The notes beneath the pieces are model-generated. The model was not told where the DNA came from and did not search any database. It was given only the letters and a program-made list of their open reading frames with translations. This document shows, piece after piece, positions 43,631-58,784 of a stretch of 64,000 nt of DNA. Origin of the DNA: Candidatus Eisenbacteria bacterium (lineage in GTDB: Bacteria > Eisenbacteria > RBG-16-71-46 > JACRLI01); contig JACRLI010000014.1 in assembly GCA_016235265.1 (NCBI GenBank), positions 311,405-375,404 on the forward strand, read 5' to 3'. Position 1 is the first letter of the stretch; each line of letters starts with the position of its first letter. Position numbers and translations under genes: made by a program.

Positions 43631-45778
43631 ATGAACGTTCGGATTCCCCTCCGGACCGTGTCCGCGCTCGCGCTTGCCCTGGCGACGGCAGGTCCCGCCG
43701 CTCGCCCGGGATTCGCGCAGGACGCCGACTCCGTTTCGGACCTGATGCAGCTGAGCCTCGAGCAGCTGACGCGGGTCACGGTGGTCTCCGCCGCGCGCCA
43801 CGCGCAGCGCCGCATCGACTCTCCCCGCTCCGTGTCGGTGATCACCTCCGAGGACCTCCGCCGCGGCAACTTCCGCACCGTGCCGGAGGCGCTGGTGGGT
43901 CTCGCCGGCGTGCTGGTGCAGGAGACCAACTACGGGGGTGGCTCACCGGTGATCCGCGGCCTCATCGGAAACCAGGTCCTGATCCTGGTGGACGGCGTGC
44001 GGATGAACAACGGCTTCTACCGCCTGGGCCCGAACCAGTACCTGAACACCATCGATATCGCGCAGGTGGAGCGCATCGAGGTGATCCATGGCACCGGCTC
44101 GACGCTCTACGGCAGCGACGCGCTCGGCGGCATCGTCAACATCCTCACCCGCGATGCACATCCCGGCGGCTCGTCCGCGGCGGTGCGCAGCGGATCCCGC
44201 GTGCGCGCCGCCACCGCCGATCGCAGCCTCGGCGGCCGGCTGGAGTTCTCCTCCACATCCGCCTCGCTGGGCGTGGTGGGCGGCATCGGCGCGCGGTCCT
44301 TCGGGGACCTGAGGGCGGGCAGCCTCGTCGGCCGGCAGGCACACACGGGCTACCACGAGCTGGACGGCGACCTGAAGCTGGAGGCGGCGCTGGCACCGAG
44401 GGCCCGGGCCACCGCGGCGCTCCAGTACGTGCGGCAGTCGGACCTGCCGCGCACGGACATGGTGGCGCCACGCGGCGATCACATCCGCTACGACTGGAGC
44501 CCGGAGGAACGGATCCTGGGCTACCTCCACCTCGGGGCCACGCGGCCATGGGCCTTCGCCGACACGCTCTCGCTGCGCCTCTCGTACCACGTGCAGGGCG
44601 AGCAGGTCGAACGCGTCCTGGCGTCCGCTCCCACGGTGACGCGCCACTACCTGGACCGGGTGAAGACGTGGGGACTGGCGGTGCAGGCCAGCTCCCGGAT
44701 CGGGGCGCACCAGCTGTTCACCTACGGGTCCGAGGCCTACCGCGACCGGATCACCAGCAGCCGCACGGACCACGACGACGTCACCGGGGCGGGGCAGAGC
44801 AAGCGCGGCACGGTGCTGGACCAGTCCTCGTACCGCACCGTCGCGGTGTACGTGCAGGATGAGCTGCAGGTGTCCGAAGCCCTGCACGTGACCCTGGGGC
44901 TGCGCCAGAGCTGGATCGACCTCGACGCCTACGACTCCTCGGCCGCGCCCGACTCCCGGAGCATCAACCTCGATCCGTCCGCGCTCACCGGCAGCGTGCA
45001 CGCGCTGTACCGCATCTCGCACAACGTGCACCTGGTGGGCGGCGTGGGGCAGGGGTTCCGGGCTCCCAGCCTCAACGATGGCACCGTCGTGGGCACGTTC
45101 GGCGGGGGATACGAAGTCCCGTCGCCCCGGCTGCAGCCGGAGCACAGCGTGGACTACGAAGTGGGGATCAAGGCCCAGCGCGGCGGTTTCGCGGGCACCC
45201 TGTTCTACTACCTCAGCGACATCCACGACCTGATCGAACGCCGGCCCACGACCCAGAATGGCCTGCCGTTCCTGGACTCCAACGGGAACGGGGTGCAGGA
45301 CCCCGGGGAACCGCTGGTCTTCGACCGGCAGAACCAGGGCCGGGCGCGGGTTCACGGCATCGAGGCGAAGCTGGAGGTGCTGCTGAGGCACGATGTCTCC
45401 GGCTATGCGAACCTGGGCTGGACGCGCGGCTCCGACCCGCAGACCGACGAGCCGATGCGCAGGATTCCGCCGGTGATGGGCGCCGCGGGGCTCAAGTGGC
45501 TGCCGTCGCGGACCGCGTGGGCGGAGTTGTACTCGCTGTTCGGGGGGACCCAGGCCCGCCTGGCGCCGGGAGACCTCACCGATCCGCGCATGTCCCCCCA
45601 CGGAACCCCGGGATACGTGACGCTCAACGTGCGCGGGGGCATGGACCTGGGCCGCGCGGGGCGGCTCACCCTGGGGCTCGAAAACCTGCTCGACAAGACC
45701 TACCGCTACCACGGCTCCGGCATGGACGCGCCCGGATTCAACGTGGTGCTGGGCTACGGGGTGTCACTGGCCCACTGA
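43631..45778 (+). CDS. TonB-dependent receptor of a receptor-YfiR-kinase operon
   Basis: 715 residues with AGGAG before the ATG and a signal peptide (about 1-30). The mature N-terminus has LMQLSLEQLTRVTVVSAARHA, an extension resembling the L-x-x-LSLEELM-x-V segment of receptors that accompany YfiR-like proteins. The plug (about 65-180) contains PVIRGLIGNQVLILVDGVRMNN and GTGSTLYGSDALGGIVNILTR, followed by a full barrel ending FNVVLGYGVSLAH. No cobalamin or other riboswitch was seen upstream. The ligand is unknown. The stop overlaps the YfiR-like ATG. Confidence 0.88.
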   Translation: MNVRIPLRTVSALALALATAGPAARPGFAQDADSVSDLMQLSLEQLTRVTVVSAARHAQRRIDSPRSVSVITSEDLRRGNFRTVPEALVGLAGVLVQETNYGGGSPVIRGLIGNQVLILVDGVRMNNGFYRLGPNQYLNTIDIAQVERIEVIHGTGSTLYGSDALGGIVNILTRDAHPGGSSAAVRSGSRVRAATADRSLGGRLEFSSTSASLGVVGGIGARSFGDLRAGSLVGRQAHTGYHELDGDLKLEAALAPRARATAALQYVRQSDLPRTDMVAPRGDHIRYDWSPEERILGYLHLGATRPWAFADTLSLRLSYHVQGEQVERVLASAPTVTRHYLDRVKTWGLAVQASSRIGAHQLFTYGSEAYRDRITSSRTDHDDVTGAGQSKRGTVLDQSSYRTVAVYVQDELQVSEALHVTLGLRQSWIDLDAYDSSAAPDSRSINLDPSALTGSVHALYRISHNVHLVGGVGQGFRAPSLNDGTVVGTFGGGYEVPSPRLQPEHSVDYEVGIKAQRGGFAGTLFYYLSDIHDLIERRPTTQNGLPFLDSNGNGVQDPGEPLVFDRQNQGRARVHGIEAKLEVLLRHDVSGYANLGWTRGSDPQTDEPMRRIPPVMGAAGLKWLPSRTAWAELYSLFGGTQARLAPGDLTDPRMSPHGTPGYVTLNVRGGMDLGRAGRLTLGLENLLDKTYRYHGSGMDAPGFNVVLGYGVSLAH

Positions 45779-46377
45779 TGCGAACCGTCTCGAGACACGC
45801 GGCGGCGCTCGCCGCCCTCGCGCTCATCGCCCTCGCCATCGCCGGCTCCGTCGCGCCCGGTCGCGCCGCTCCGGCGCAGGTCTCCGCGCGCGAGGGGGAG
45901 GGCGCGGGCGAGTTCGACGTGCGCGCCGCCTACCTCTACAACTTCACCAAGTTCGTCACCTGGCCCGAAAAGAGCCCCCCAAGAGGCGTGTTCGCCATCG
46001 GGGTCCTGGGCGAGGATCCCTTCGGCGCATCCGTCACCCGGGCGCTCGAGAGCAAGACGGTGCAGGGGATGCGCATCGTCATCCGGCGCGTGAACACGCC
46101 CGAGGAGGCCGCCGCCTGCCAGCTGGTGTACCTGGCCGGCGGGGAGGAAAAGCGGCTGGCCGCGCTCTTCGAGCGCCTGAGGGGCCTGCCGGTGCTCACC
46201 GTGGGCGACTGCCGCGGGTTCCTCCGCGGTGGCGGCATGATCCGGTTCCGCACGGAACAGGAGCGGGTCCAGTTCGACGTCAGCCTGGCCCCGGCCTCGG
46301 AGGCGCACCTCGAGATCAGCTCCCGGCTCCTCCAGGTGGCCCGCACCGTCCACCCGGACGCGCGGAAGGAGGAGTAG
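45778..46377 (+). CDS. YfiR/DUF4154 family periplasmic protein
   Basis: 199 residues with a signal peptide (about 1-31). The family signature FDVRAAYLYNFTKFVTWPE is at 46-64, followed by the IGVLGEDPFG block and Cys114 and Cys145 in AAACQLVYLA and GDCRGFLRGGGMIRF. In Pseudomonas, YfiR is a redox-sensitive periplasmic repressor of the diguanylate cyclase YfiN. Here it lies between a TonB receptor and a histidine kinase with a YfiN-like sensor region, so it probably gates that kinase. Confidence 0.85.
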   Translation: MRTVSRHAAALAALALIALAIAGSVAPGRAAPAQVSAREGEGAGEFDVRAAYLYNFTKFVTWPEKSPPRGVFAIGVLGEDPFGASVTRALESKTVQGMRIVIRRVNTPEEAAACQLVYLAGGEEKRLAALFERLRGLPVLTVGDCRGFLRGGGMIRFRTEQERVQFDVSLAPASEAHLEISSRLLQVARTVHPDARKEE

Positions 46378-46380
46378 CCC

Positions 46381-48357
46381 ATGCACTTCCGGGACGCTCC
46401 CCTGGGCCAGAAGCTCACCGCCATCATCACCCTCACCAGCGCCACGGTGCTGCTGCTCGCGTGCGGCACCTTCGTGGTGTACGACCTCGAGACCTTCCGC
46501 AGCCGGATGATCTCCGACATGGACAGCCTCGCCGAGATCGTGGAGAAGAACTGCCAGGCCCCGCTGATGTTCGGCGACCCGAGGGCTGCGGAGGAGGTGC
46601 TGGTGGCGCTCGCAGCGCGCAAGCACCTGCAGGGCGCCGCGCTGTATGCTGCCGACGGAACGCGTTTCGCGAGCTACGACCGCCCCGGCGGGTTGCCCTT
46701 GCCCGCTTCCGGCCGCGGCCTGGCGGAGGGATCCACCATCCAGGGCCACCAGCTGCGCCTGGTCCACACCGTCCGCCTGCGCGGCGAGCGGCTGGGCACG
46801 CTGTGCCTGCTGGCGGACACGGACGAGGCGACGGAGCGCTCGAATCGCTACGTCCTGGTCGGGTTCGTGGTGCTCCTGGTGTCCATCGGCTGCGCCTTCC
46901 TGGTCTCGCGCCGGGCGCAGCGCGTGGTGTCCGGGCCGATCGTGGAGCTGGCCGAGGCCGCGCGCGCCGTGTCCGCCGACCGCAACCACTCCATCCGCGT
47001 GGAAAAGCACGGCCAGGACGAAGTGGGCCGGCTTACCGACGCATTCAACGAGATGGTGTCCCAGATCCAGGTCCGCGACCGGGCGCTGTGCGAGGCGCAG
47101 GAGCAGCTCGAGCGGCGCCTCGGCGAACTCCAGCTGGAGATCCTGGACCGCGAGCGGGCGGAGGAGGCGCTGCGGCACAGCCAGGAGCAGTTGCTGCAGT
47201 CGCAGAAGATGGAGGCCATCGGCAAGCTGGCCGGCGGCGTGGCCCACGACTTCAACAATCTGCTCACCGCCATCCACGGCTATGGAGACCTGCTGCTGCA
47301 CCGGCTGCCCGGCGACACGCCCCTCCGAGGCTACGTGGAGGAGATCCTGGCCTCCTCCAAGCGCGCGGCGGGCCTGACCCGGCAACTGCTGGCATTCAGC
47401 CGCCGGCAGATCCTGGCGCCGCAGGTGCTCGACGTGAACGCCGTGGTGACCAACATGGAGCGGATGCTGCGCCGGCTCATCGGCGAGCACATCGAGCTGG
47501 TGGCGCACCTGTCCGAATCGCCCGGGAACGTGAAGGCGGACCCGGGACAGCTGGAGCAGGTGGTGCTGAACCTGGTGGTCAACGCCCGCGATGCCATGCC
47601 CGACGGCGGGCGCCTCGTGGTGGAGACCGGGGAGACCGTGCGCCAGCCGGACTCCATGCAGCCGTGCACCGGGGAGGGGCCGCGCCGGTTCGTGGTGATC
47701 TCGGTGTCCGACTCGGGTGTCGGAATGGACCGCGAGCTTCAGCGGCGCATCTTCGAGCCTTTCTTCACCACCAAGGAACAGGGCAAGGGCACCGGGCTGG
47801 GTCTCTCGACGGTCTACGGCATCGTGCAGCAGAGTGGCGGGCACATCGAGGTGGAGAGCGAACCGGGACGGGGGAGCAGGTTCCGCGTGCTGCTGCCGCG
47901 AGTGGATGCGGTGGCGGAGGACCCCGGCGCGGAGTCGGCATCCCCGTTCTCCGCGTCGGCTCCGCGGGGTCACGAGACGCTGCTGGTGGTGGAAGACGAG
48001 GAATCCGTGCGCCGGCTGCTGACCACCGCACTCACCGCGGGCGGCTACCGGGTGCTGGCAGCGGAGGACGGAGAGGCGGGCGTGGAGCTCTTCCGTCTCC
48101 ACCGGGAGGAGATCTCGCTGGTGCTCACCGACCTGGTGATGCCGCGAATGAACGGGAAGGAAGTGCTGGAGAGCGTGCGCGCCCTGGCTCCGGACGTGCT
48201 CGTGATGTTCATGAGCGGCTACGCCGACGCCAGCATCACCGGCCCGGGCAAGCTCCCGCCGGGCTCGATCATCCTGCAGAAGCCGTTCCTGCCGAGCGAC
48301 ATGCTGGCGGCGGTGCGCTCGGCACTGGACGGGCGGGAAGTGCGAAACGCGGCCTAG
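46381..48357 (+). CDS. Hybrid sensor histidine kinase (CHASE8-like sensor, HAMP, HisKA, HATPase, receiver)
   Basis: 658 residues. TM1 is at about 12-34 and TM2 at about 156-175, enclosing a 120-residue periplasmic CHASE8-like domain (LAEIVEKNCQAPLMFGDPRAAEEVL...AALYAADGTRFASY). A HAMP domain (about 178-232) and coiled coil precede the dimerisation domain with phospho-acceptor His289 in GGVAHDFNNLL. The ATP domain has Asn401 (N-box), DSGVGM (442-447) and GTGLGLS (468-474). The C-terminal receiver (about 530-655) has Asp582 in VLTDLVMP and a KPF motif. No separate response regulator is adjacent. Confidence 0.9.
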   Translation: MHFRDAPLGQKLTAIITLTSATVLLLACGTFVVYDLETFRSRMISDMDSLAEIVEKNCQAPLMFGDPRAAEEVLVALAARKHLQGAALYAADGTRFASYDRPGGLPLPASGRGLAEGSTIQGHQLRLVHTVRLRGERLGTLCLLADTDEATERSNRYVLVGFVVLLVSIGCAFLVSRRAQRVVSGPIVELAEAARAVSADRNHSIRVEKHGQDEVGRLTDAFNEMVSQIQVRDRALCEAQEQLERRLGELQLEILDRERAEEALRHSQEQLLQSQKMEAIGKLAGGVAHDFNNLLTAIHGYGDLLLHRLPGDTPLRGYVEEILASSKRAAGLTRQLLAFSRRQILAPQVLDVNAVVTNMERMLRRLIGEHIELVAHLSESPGNVKADPGQLEQVVLNLVVNARDAMPDGGRLVVETGETVRQPDSMQPCTGEGPRRFVVISVSDSGVGMDRELQRRIFEPFFTTKEQGKGTGLGLSTVYGIVQQSGGHIEVESEPGRGSRFRVLLPRVDAVAEDPGAESASPFSASAPRGHETLLVVEDEESVRRLLTTALTAGGYRVLAAEDGEAGVELFRLHREEISLVLTDLVMPRMNGKEVLESVRALAPDVLVMFMSGYADASITGPGKLPPGSIILQKPFLPSDMLAAVRSALDGREVRNAA

Positions 48358-48416
48358 GGCCGCCCGGTCCTCCGTCTGCCCGCATCACCCCTGTCCGCGC
48401 GGCTCCCGCCGCTCCC

Positions 48417-50078
48417 CTACACCCGCAGCAGCGTCGTCACCAGCACCTGCGCCAGGAGGATCTTGGCGATCATCGAAGACGGGTACACGTTCGCGTACCA
48501 CTCGTTGGGCATGTCGTTCCCGGCCTGCTGCGCCGCGAACGCCAGGCACGCGGGCTGCGTGTGCACGCCGGCCACCAGGCCCATGGCCGCCGAGACCGGC
48601 AGCCTGAGGTAGCGGGTGGCCGCCAGCAGACCCGCCACCGCCACGAACGCCGTGACGAGCGCACCCGCGGCGATCAACGGCCCGCCCCCGTGGGTGAAGG
48701 TGGAGCCGAACCCCTGCCCGGCGCGCGTGCCGATGGCCGCGAGGAAGAACACCAGTCCCAGCTGGCGCAGCACCAGGTTGGCGTTGAAGGGGAGCCCCCA
48801 GGTGATGGGCCCGGTGCGCTCGAGGCGTCCCAGCACCAGCGCCACGATAAGCGGTCCGCCCGCGAAGCCCAGCTTGAAGCTCATCCCGTTGGGCAGCGGC
48901 AGCGGCACCATTCCCAGCAGCACCCCCAGCACGATCCCCAGCGACATGCTCAGGAAGTCGGTCTCGGAGAGCGCGCGCACCGAGTCGCCAAAGAAGCGCG
49001 TGATGTCGTCCATCTCCGCGGCCGGCGCCACCACGCGCACCCGGTCCCCCAGCTCCAGCACCGTGCCGGGGGTGGGCACGAAGTCCACGTCGCCGCGGCG
49101 CAGCCGCGTGATGGCGCCGTGAAACGCCTTCTCCGCCAGCACCAGCCCCACGGTGCGGCCCACCGCGTCCCGATTCGACACGAAGATGCGCCGGAAGATG
49201 ATGCCGGGATCCTGGGCCACCTCCGCGTCCGCGGACTCCTCCCCGAACAGCAGCCGCGCGCGCAGCAGCGACGCGGGCGTGCCCACGGCCACGATCTCGT
49301 CGGATTCCAGCAGCGGCATGTCGGGCAGCGCCACCTGGGTCACCCCGCCGCGCCGGAGGCGACTGATCAGGAATCCCGGCTCGTGCAGGCTGCGGAGCGC
49401 CTCCTCCACGGTGAGGCCGAACACGCCCGGATTGGTGACGCGGTAGGCGCGGTGCACGATCTCGCCGGTGCCGGATGCCCTGCGCCGTTCGGCCTCTTCC
49501 CGGGCGAAGTCCGCGCGGGAGAGCTTCGCGAAGATCCAGAAGGCCAGGATCACGCCCAGCACCCCGAAGGGGTAGCACAGGCCGTAGGCCACCACCGGCC
49601 GGCTGAGCTGCGCGGTGAGCTGCCCGGCCGGCTGGCTGCCGCCGAGCTGCTTGATTGCCTCCACGGTGGCAGCGAGCGCGGGGGTGTTGGTGAGGGCGCC
49701 GCAGAACATGCCGGCGATATCCGCGCCGGGGAGATGAAACAGGTTGCCGAAGACGACCGCCGCCGCGGCTCCCGCGGCCACCGCCCCGGTGGCCACCAGG
49801 TTGATCTTCAGCCCGCGCTGCCCGAACGAGGCGAAGAACCCCGGCCCCGACTGCAACCCCACCGCGTACACGAACAACACCAGGCCGATGACGTAGACGT
49901 AGTCCGGAAGGGCCATGGAGGGATCCAGCGCTCCGAACGCCAGTCCCACGAACAGCACCGCGCTCACGCCCAGGCTGAAGCCCGCGAACTGGAGATTGCC
50001 CACGAGGTAGCCCAGTCCGACGACCACGAACAGGAGCAGCAGTGGATTGGAAGCGAGCAGATGGAGGATCGTTGGCAC
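48417..50078 (-). CDS. AspT/YidE-type antiporter with TrkA-C (RCK_C) domains
   Basis: 553 residues from a GTG at 50078. The layout is two blocks of hydrophobic helices (about 8-180 and 385-553), each with AspT-family motifs (GLQSGPGFFASFGQRG, GALTNTPALAATVEAI; AIGTRAGQGF, AGVHTQPACLAFA). Between them lie two TrkA-C-like domains (about 210-370). The aspartate:alanine exchanger AspT and E. coli YidE share this layout; the substrate here is not determined. The start may be leaderless (see the promoter entry). Confidence 0.85.
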   Translation of the reverse strand: MPTILHLLASNPLLLLFVVVGLGYLVGNLQFAGFSLGVSAVLFVGLAFGALDPSMALPDYVYVIGLVLFVYAVGLQSGPGFFASFGQRGLKINLVATGAVAAGAAAAVVFGNLFHLPGADIAGMFCGALTNTPALAATVEAIKQLGGSQPAGQLTAQLSRPVVAYGLCYPFGVLGVILAFWIFAKLSRADFAREEAERRRASGTGEIVHRAYRVTNPGVFGLTVEEALRSLHEPGFLISRLRRGGVTQVALPDMPLLESDEIVAVGTPASLLRARLLFGEESADAEVAQDPGIIFRRIFVSNRDAVGRTVGLVLAEKAFHGAITRLRRGDVDFVPTPGTVLELGDRVRVVAPAAEMDDITRFFGDSVRALSETDFLSMSLGIVLGVLLGMVPLPLPNGMSFKLGFAGGPLIVALVLGRLERTGPITWGLPFNANLVLRQLGLVFFLAAIGTRAGQGFGSTFTHGGGPLIAAGALVTAFVAVAGLLAATRYLRLPVSAAMGLVAGVHTQPACLAFAAQQAGNDMPNEWYANVYPSSMIAKILLAQVLVTTLLRV

Positions 50079-50085
50079 GGCGTGT

Positions 50086-50093
50086 AGTATAGT
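50086..50093. promoter_or_regulatory. Overlapping divergent -10 elements with leaderless GTG starts
   Basis: AGTATAGT at 50086-50093 reads TATAGT on the plus strand (50088-50093) and TATACT on the minus strand (50091-50086). On both strands a GTG codon follows 6-7 nt later (50100 plus, 50078 minus), where transcription would begin. Two divergent leaderless transcripts are therefore plausible. No -35 boxes were evident. Confidence 0.45.
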
Positions 50094-50099
50094 CCACGC

Positions 50100-51086
50100 G
50101 TGCATGACACGAAAGGGAACCTGGGGGGCCGCATGCTGGTCGTGTGCCTGGTGTTCGCATTCGCCGCGCTGGCGGTGCTGTGCCGCCCGTACGAACCGCG
50201 CGGGCCTGTCCCCGCGCCCTCGCCCGTCCGCGATTACGCGGAAGCCGTGAGGCGCTGGGACGCCATGGCGGCGCTGGACGGGATCTCGGTCCGGCCCGAC
50301 TGCCGCGCCCGGGCCATGCTCCAGGGCCGGCGCACCGCCCGCGTGGTGGTGCTGTTCCACGGGCTGGCCAACTGCCCGAAGCAGTTCGAGCGCCTCGCCG
50401 ACTCGCTGTTTGCGCGCGGCTGCAACGTGCTCGTCCCCCGAGCACCCTATCACGGCAACGTGGACCGCATGACCGACGAGCAGGCGAACCTGACTGCCTG
50501 GGACCTCGCCCGCGCCGCGGACGAGGCCGTGGACATCGCGCAGGGCCTGGGGGAGCGCGTGGTGGTGGCCGGCCTGTCCACGGGCGGGCTGCAGGCCGCA
50601 TGGGTGGGGCAGTACCGCAAGGACGTGAGCCGGGCGGTGCTAATCTCGCCGGTGTTCGGCGTGGCGGTGATCCACCCCCTTCTGACCCCCGGTTTCATCC
50701 GCGTGCTCCGGACGTTGCCCAACCGCTACTTGTGGTGGGACCCGCGGGCCCGGGAGAATCTGGCCGGCCCGAAGCAGGTGTACCCTCGCTACTCCACGCG
50801 CGCCCTCGCGGAGATCCTCCACTTCGGGCTGGTGGTGCAGGCTGCCGCCCGGCGGCAGACCCCGGCGGCCGGGGAGATCTCGGTGATCACCTCCGGCAGC
50901 GACCTCGCGGTGAGCAACTCCGTCACCTCCGCCGTGGTGCGGGATTGGAGCCGCCATGGCGCGCGCGTGCGCGTCCACGAGTTCCCGCGCTCGATGCAGG
51001 TGGGCCACGACCTGGCCGACCCGGATCAGCCCTACGCCCGGCCCGGGAAGGTGTACCCGGTGCTGCTGGGGGAGATGGACCGGTAG
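50100..51086 (+). CDS. Membrane-anchored alpha/beta hydrolase
   Basis: 328 residues from the GTG at 50100; an internal ATG at 50133 with a G-rich upstream sequence is an alternative start. A hydrophobic N-terminal segment (about 12-28) acts as signal or anchor. The hydrolase fold follows: oxyanion HG in LFHGLANCP (85-93), nucleophile Ser160 in GLSTGG, probable acid Asp268 in TSGSDLAVS, and base His303 in VGHDLAD. It resembles carboxylesterase/monoacylglycerol-lipase-like enzymes. Substrate unknown. It is divergent from the AspT-like gene. Confidence 0.78.
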   Translation: MHDTKGNLGGRMLVVCLVFAFAALAVLCRPYEPRGPVPAPSPVRDYAEAVRRWDAMAALDGISVRPDCRARAMLQGRRTARVVVLFHGLANCPKQFERLADSLFARGCNVLVPRAPYHGNVDRMTDEQANLTAWDLARAADEAVDIAQGLGERVVVAGLSTGGLQAAWVGQYRKDVSRAVLISPVFGVAVIHPLLTPGFIRVLRTLPNRYLWWDPRARENLAGPKQVYPRYSTRALAEILHFGLVVQAAARRQTPAAGEISVITSGSDLAVSNSVTSAVVRDWSRHGARVRVHEFPRSMQVGHDLADPDQPYARPGKVYPVLLGEMDR

Positions 51087-51113
51087 GGGGCGCCTCCCTC
51101 CCGGGGAACCCGC

Positions 51114-51461
51114 ATGGCTTTCACCTCGCCGCCCCGCCCGCAGGAATTCGACGCCGCGGTGTATGCCGTCGTGTGCGCCATCCCGCGCGGAAAGGTGATG
51201 ACCTACGGCGGAATCGCGAAGCAGCTCAAGCGGCCCGCGGGCGTGGCCGCGCGCACCTACGCGGGCGTGGCGGCACGGTGGGTGGGCAGTTCCATGTCCC
51301 GCGCGCCGGGGTTCGTGCCGTGGCACCGGGTGATCAACAGCCAGGGCCGCATCAGCCCGCGCCCCGGACGCGGACCGGGGGAGCAGCGCGGGTTGCTGGA
51401 AGGGGAGGGCGTGGGGTTCGACGCGCTGGGGCGGGTGGATCTGGAGAAGTACGGGGCGTAG
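51114..51461 (+). CDS. atl: Alkyltransferase-like (ATL) DNA repair protein
   Basis: 115 residues, matching the DNA-binding domain of O6-alkylguanine-DNA alkyltransferases. It has VYAVVCAIPRGKVMTYGGIA and the helix-turn-helix region with RWVGSSMSR, but the active-site PCHRV is PWHRVINS, with Trp70 in place of the alkyl-accepting Cys. ATL proteins bind O6-alkylguanine without removing it and hand the lesion to nucleotide-excision repair. Length fits ATLs. The ATG follows the hydrolase stop by 27 nt. Confidence 0.9.
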   Translation: MAFTSPPRPQEFDAAVYAVVCAIPRGKVMTYGGIAKQLKRPAGVAARTYAGVAARWVGSSMSRAPGFVPWHRVINSQGRISPRPGRGPGEQRGLLEGEGVGFDALGRVDLEKYGA

Positions 51462-51577
51462 GCAGCGCCTGCGGGCCCGGGTGGCCCGCCTGTGCGCGGG
51501 GCCTGGCGGCTGCGGCTCATTGGACGCCCCGCCCGCCCCCATGTACCATGGGGGCTACCCTAATCAAGGAGCCCTGC

Positions 51578-53239
<1,662 letters not shown>

Positions 53240-53296
53240 ATTTCCGGACCTTCGAGCGGCAGGTGCAGGCGCGGCTCCGTGGATTCGACGCGGGCT

Positions 53297-53797
53297 TCAG
53301 CCGGAGGTTCGCTGCCGCACGATCCCCCGGATCCCCTCCGCCTCCGTTTCGGACATCACACGCTTCGGCAGCATCACCGCCCTTCCCGGGCTGACGTGGA
53401 AGAGGAACAACCGCCGCGTCTCATCCACCCGTGCCACCTCGTTCCAGCGCAGGCGCCCCGAGCCTCCCGGAGTCTGCAATTCCACGCCCGCGTCGTCCAC
53501 GATCACCGTTCGGCGCGGTCCGGCGGCCTCGGCGGCGCGCTGCGCGCTCCGGGCCATCCACCAGCAGGAGAGGGGCCGTCCCACGAACAGCATCCCCCAG
53601 GCGCCGACGGCGACCGGCAGCAGGGTCCGGACTGCGGCCCCCGCCTTCCAGTGCAACATCAGCGCCGACACCAATCCCAGCAGCGGCAGCAGGAGGAGCA
53701 TGGCTCCCGCCACGCGCGCGCCGGGCTGAATGCTGATCATGGCGCGGGTGGCGTCGCAGACGTCGTCCTGCTGCTGGTCGAATGTGAAGGTGGGCAT
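53297..53797 (-). CDS. YcxB-like membrane protein
   Basis: 166 residues. The N-terminus is TFTFDQQQDDVCDA; two hydrophobic helices (about 28-48 and 57-74) follow, then a beta-rich C-terminal region, VIVDDAGVELQTPGGSGRLRWNEVARV, typical of the YcxB-like domain. Function unknown in this family. It lies 14 nt after the stop of the giant kinase-regulator gene on the same strand and is probably co-transcribed with it. Confidence 0.65.
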   Translation of the reverse strand: MPTFTFDQQQDDVCDATRAMISIQPGARVAGAMLLLLPLLGLVSALMLHWKAGAAVRTLLPVAVGAWGMLFVGRPLSCWWMARSAQRAAEAAGPRRTVIVDDAGVELQTPGGSGRLRWNEVARVDETRRLFLFHVSPGRAVMLPKRVMSETEAEGIRGIVRQRTSG

Positions 53798-53811
53798 GGA
53801 CGAGATTCTCC

Positions 53812-58440
<4,629 letters not shown>

Positions 58441-58532
58441 GCGGATGAGTCTAGGAGCGGGAAGGGGCAAGGTCAACTCGGCTGCGGCCAACGAAGTGGC
58501 GCGCTGAGGACCCGCGGAGGCGCGTGAGACGC

Positions 58533-58566
58533 AAATCCTCACGAATTGTCGTAAATCCTTACGAAT
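58533..58566. promoter_or_regulatory. Tandem operator-like repeat, 20-nt period
   Basis: AAATCCTCACGAAT (58533-58546) and AAATCCTTACGAAT (58553-58566) differ at one base and start 20 nt apart, about two helical turns, so they would sit on the same DNA face. A third ACGAAT lies at 58653-58658. They are candidates for binding by the adjacent Fis-type regulator. Confidence 0.5.
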
Positions 58567-58579
58567 CTATGTTACATGA

Positions 58580-58721
58580 CCGTAATATGCTGTAATACCA
58601 TCAGTTACTATCTCGAAGTCGGCTCACTACCGCACACTCCTCGTAGAACTCTACGAATACCATCCCAGAGAGCTCGCTCTCAAGAAACGGCAAAATCTCA
58701 ACCCCAGCCGTAACATGCTGT
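58580..58721. promoter_or_regulatory. Second repeat pair and a palindrome in the divergent region
   Basis: CCGTAATATGCTGT (58580-58593) recurs as CCGTAACATGCTGT (58708-58721), one mismatch in 14. Between them TCGTAG (58641-58646) and CTACGA (58651-58656) form a perfect 6-bp inverted repeat with a 4-nt centre. These look like upstream regulator sites rather than chance, given the high-GC surroundings. Confidence 0.45.
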
Positions 58722-58784
58722 CTCGTATTATGATAAAATAGATAGTTACTTCGATCTTGAACCGAAGACCCATCGCTTCATGGC

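Noticed and set aside
39968..43801. 1277-codon open frame on the minus strand across the adaptor, pump and receptor genes
   Set aside because: It is antisense to clearly recognisable efflux genes, is His/Gln/Arg-rich with no domain, and arises from the high GC content suppressing stops.
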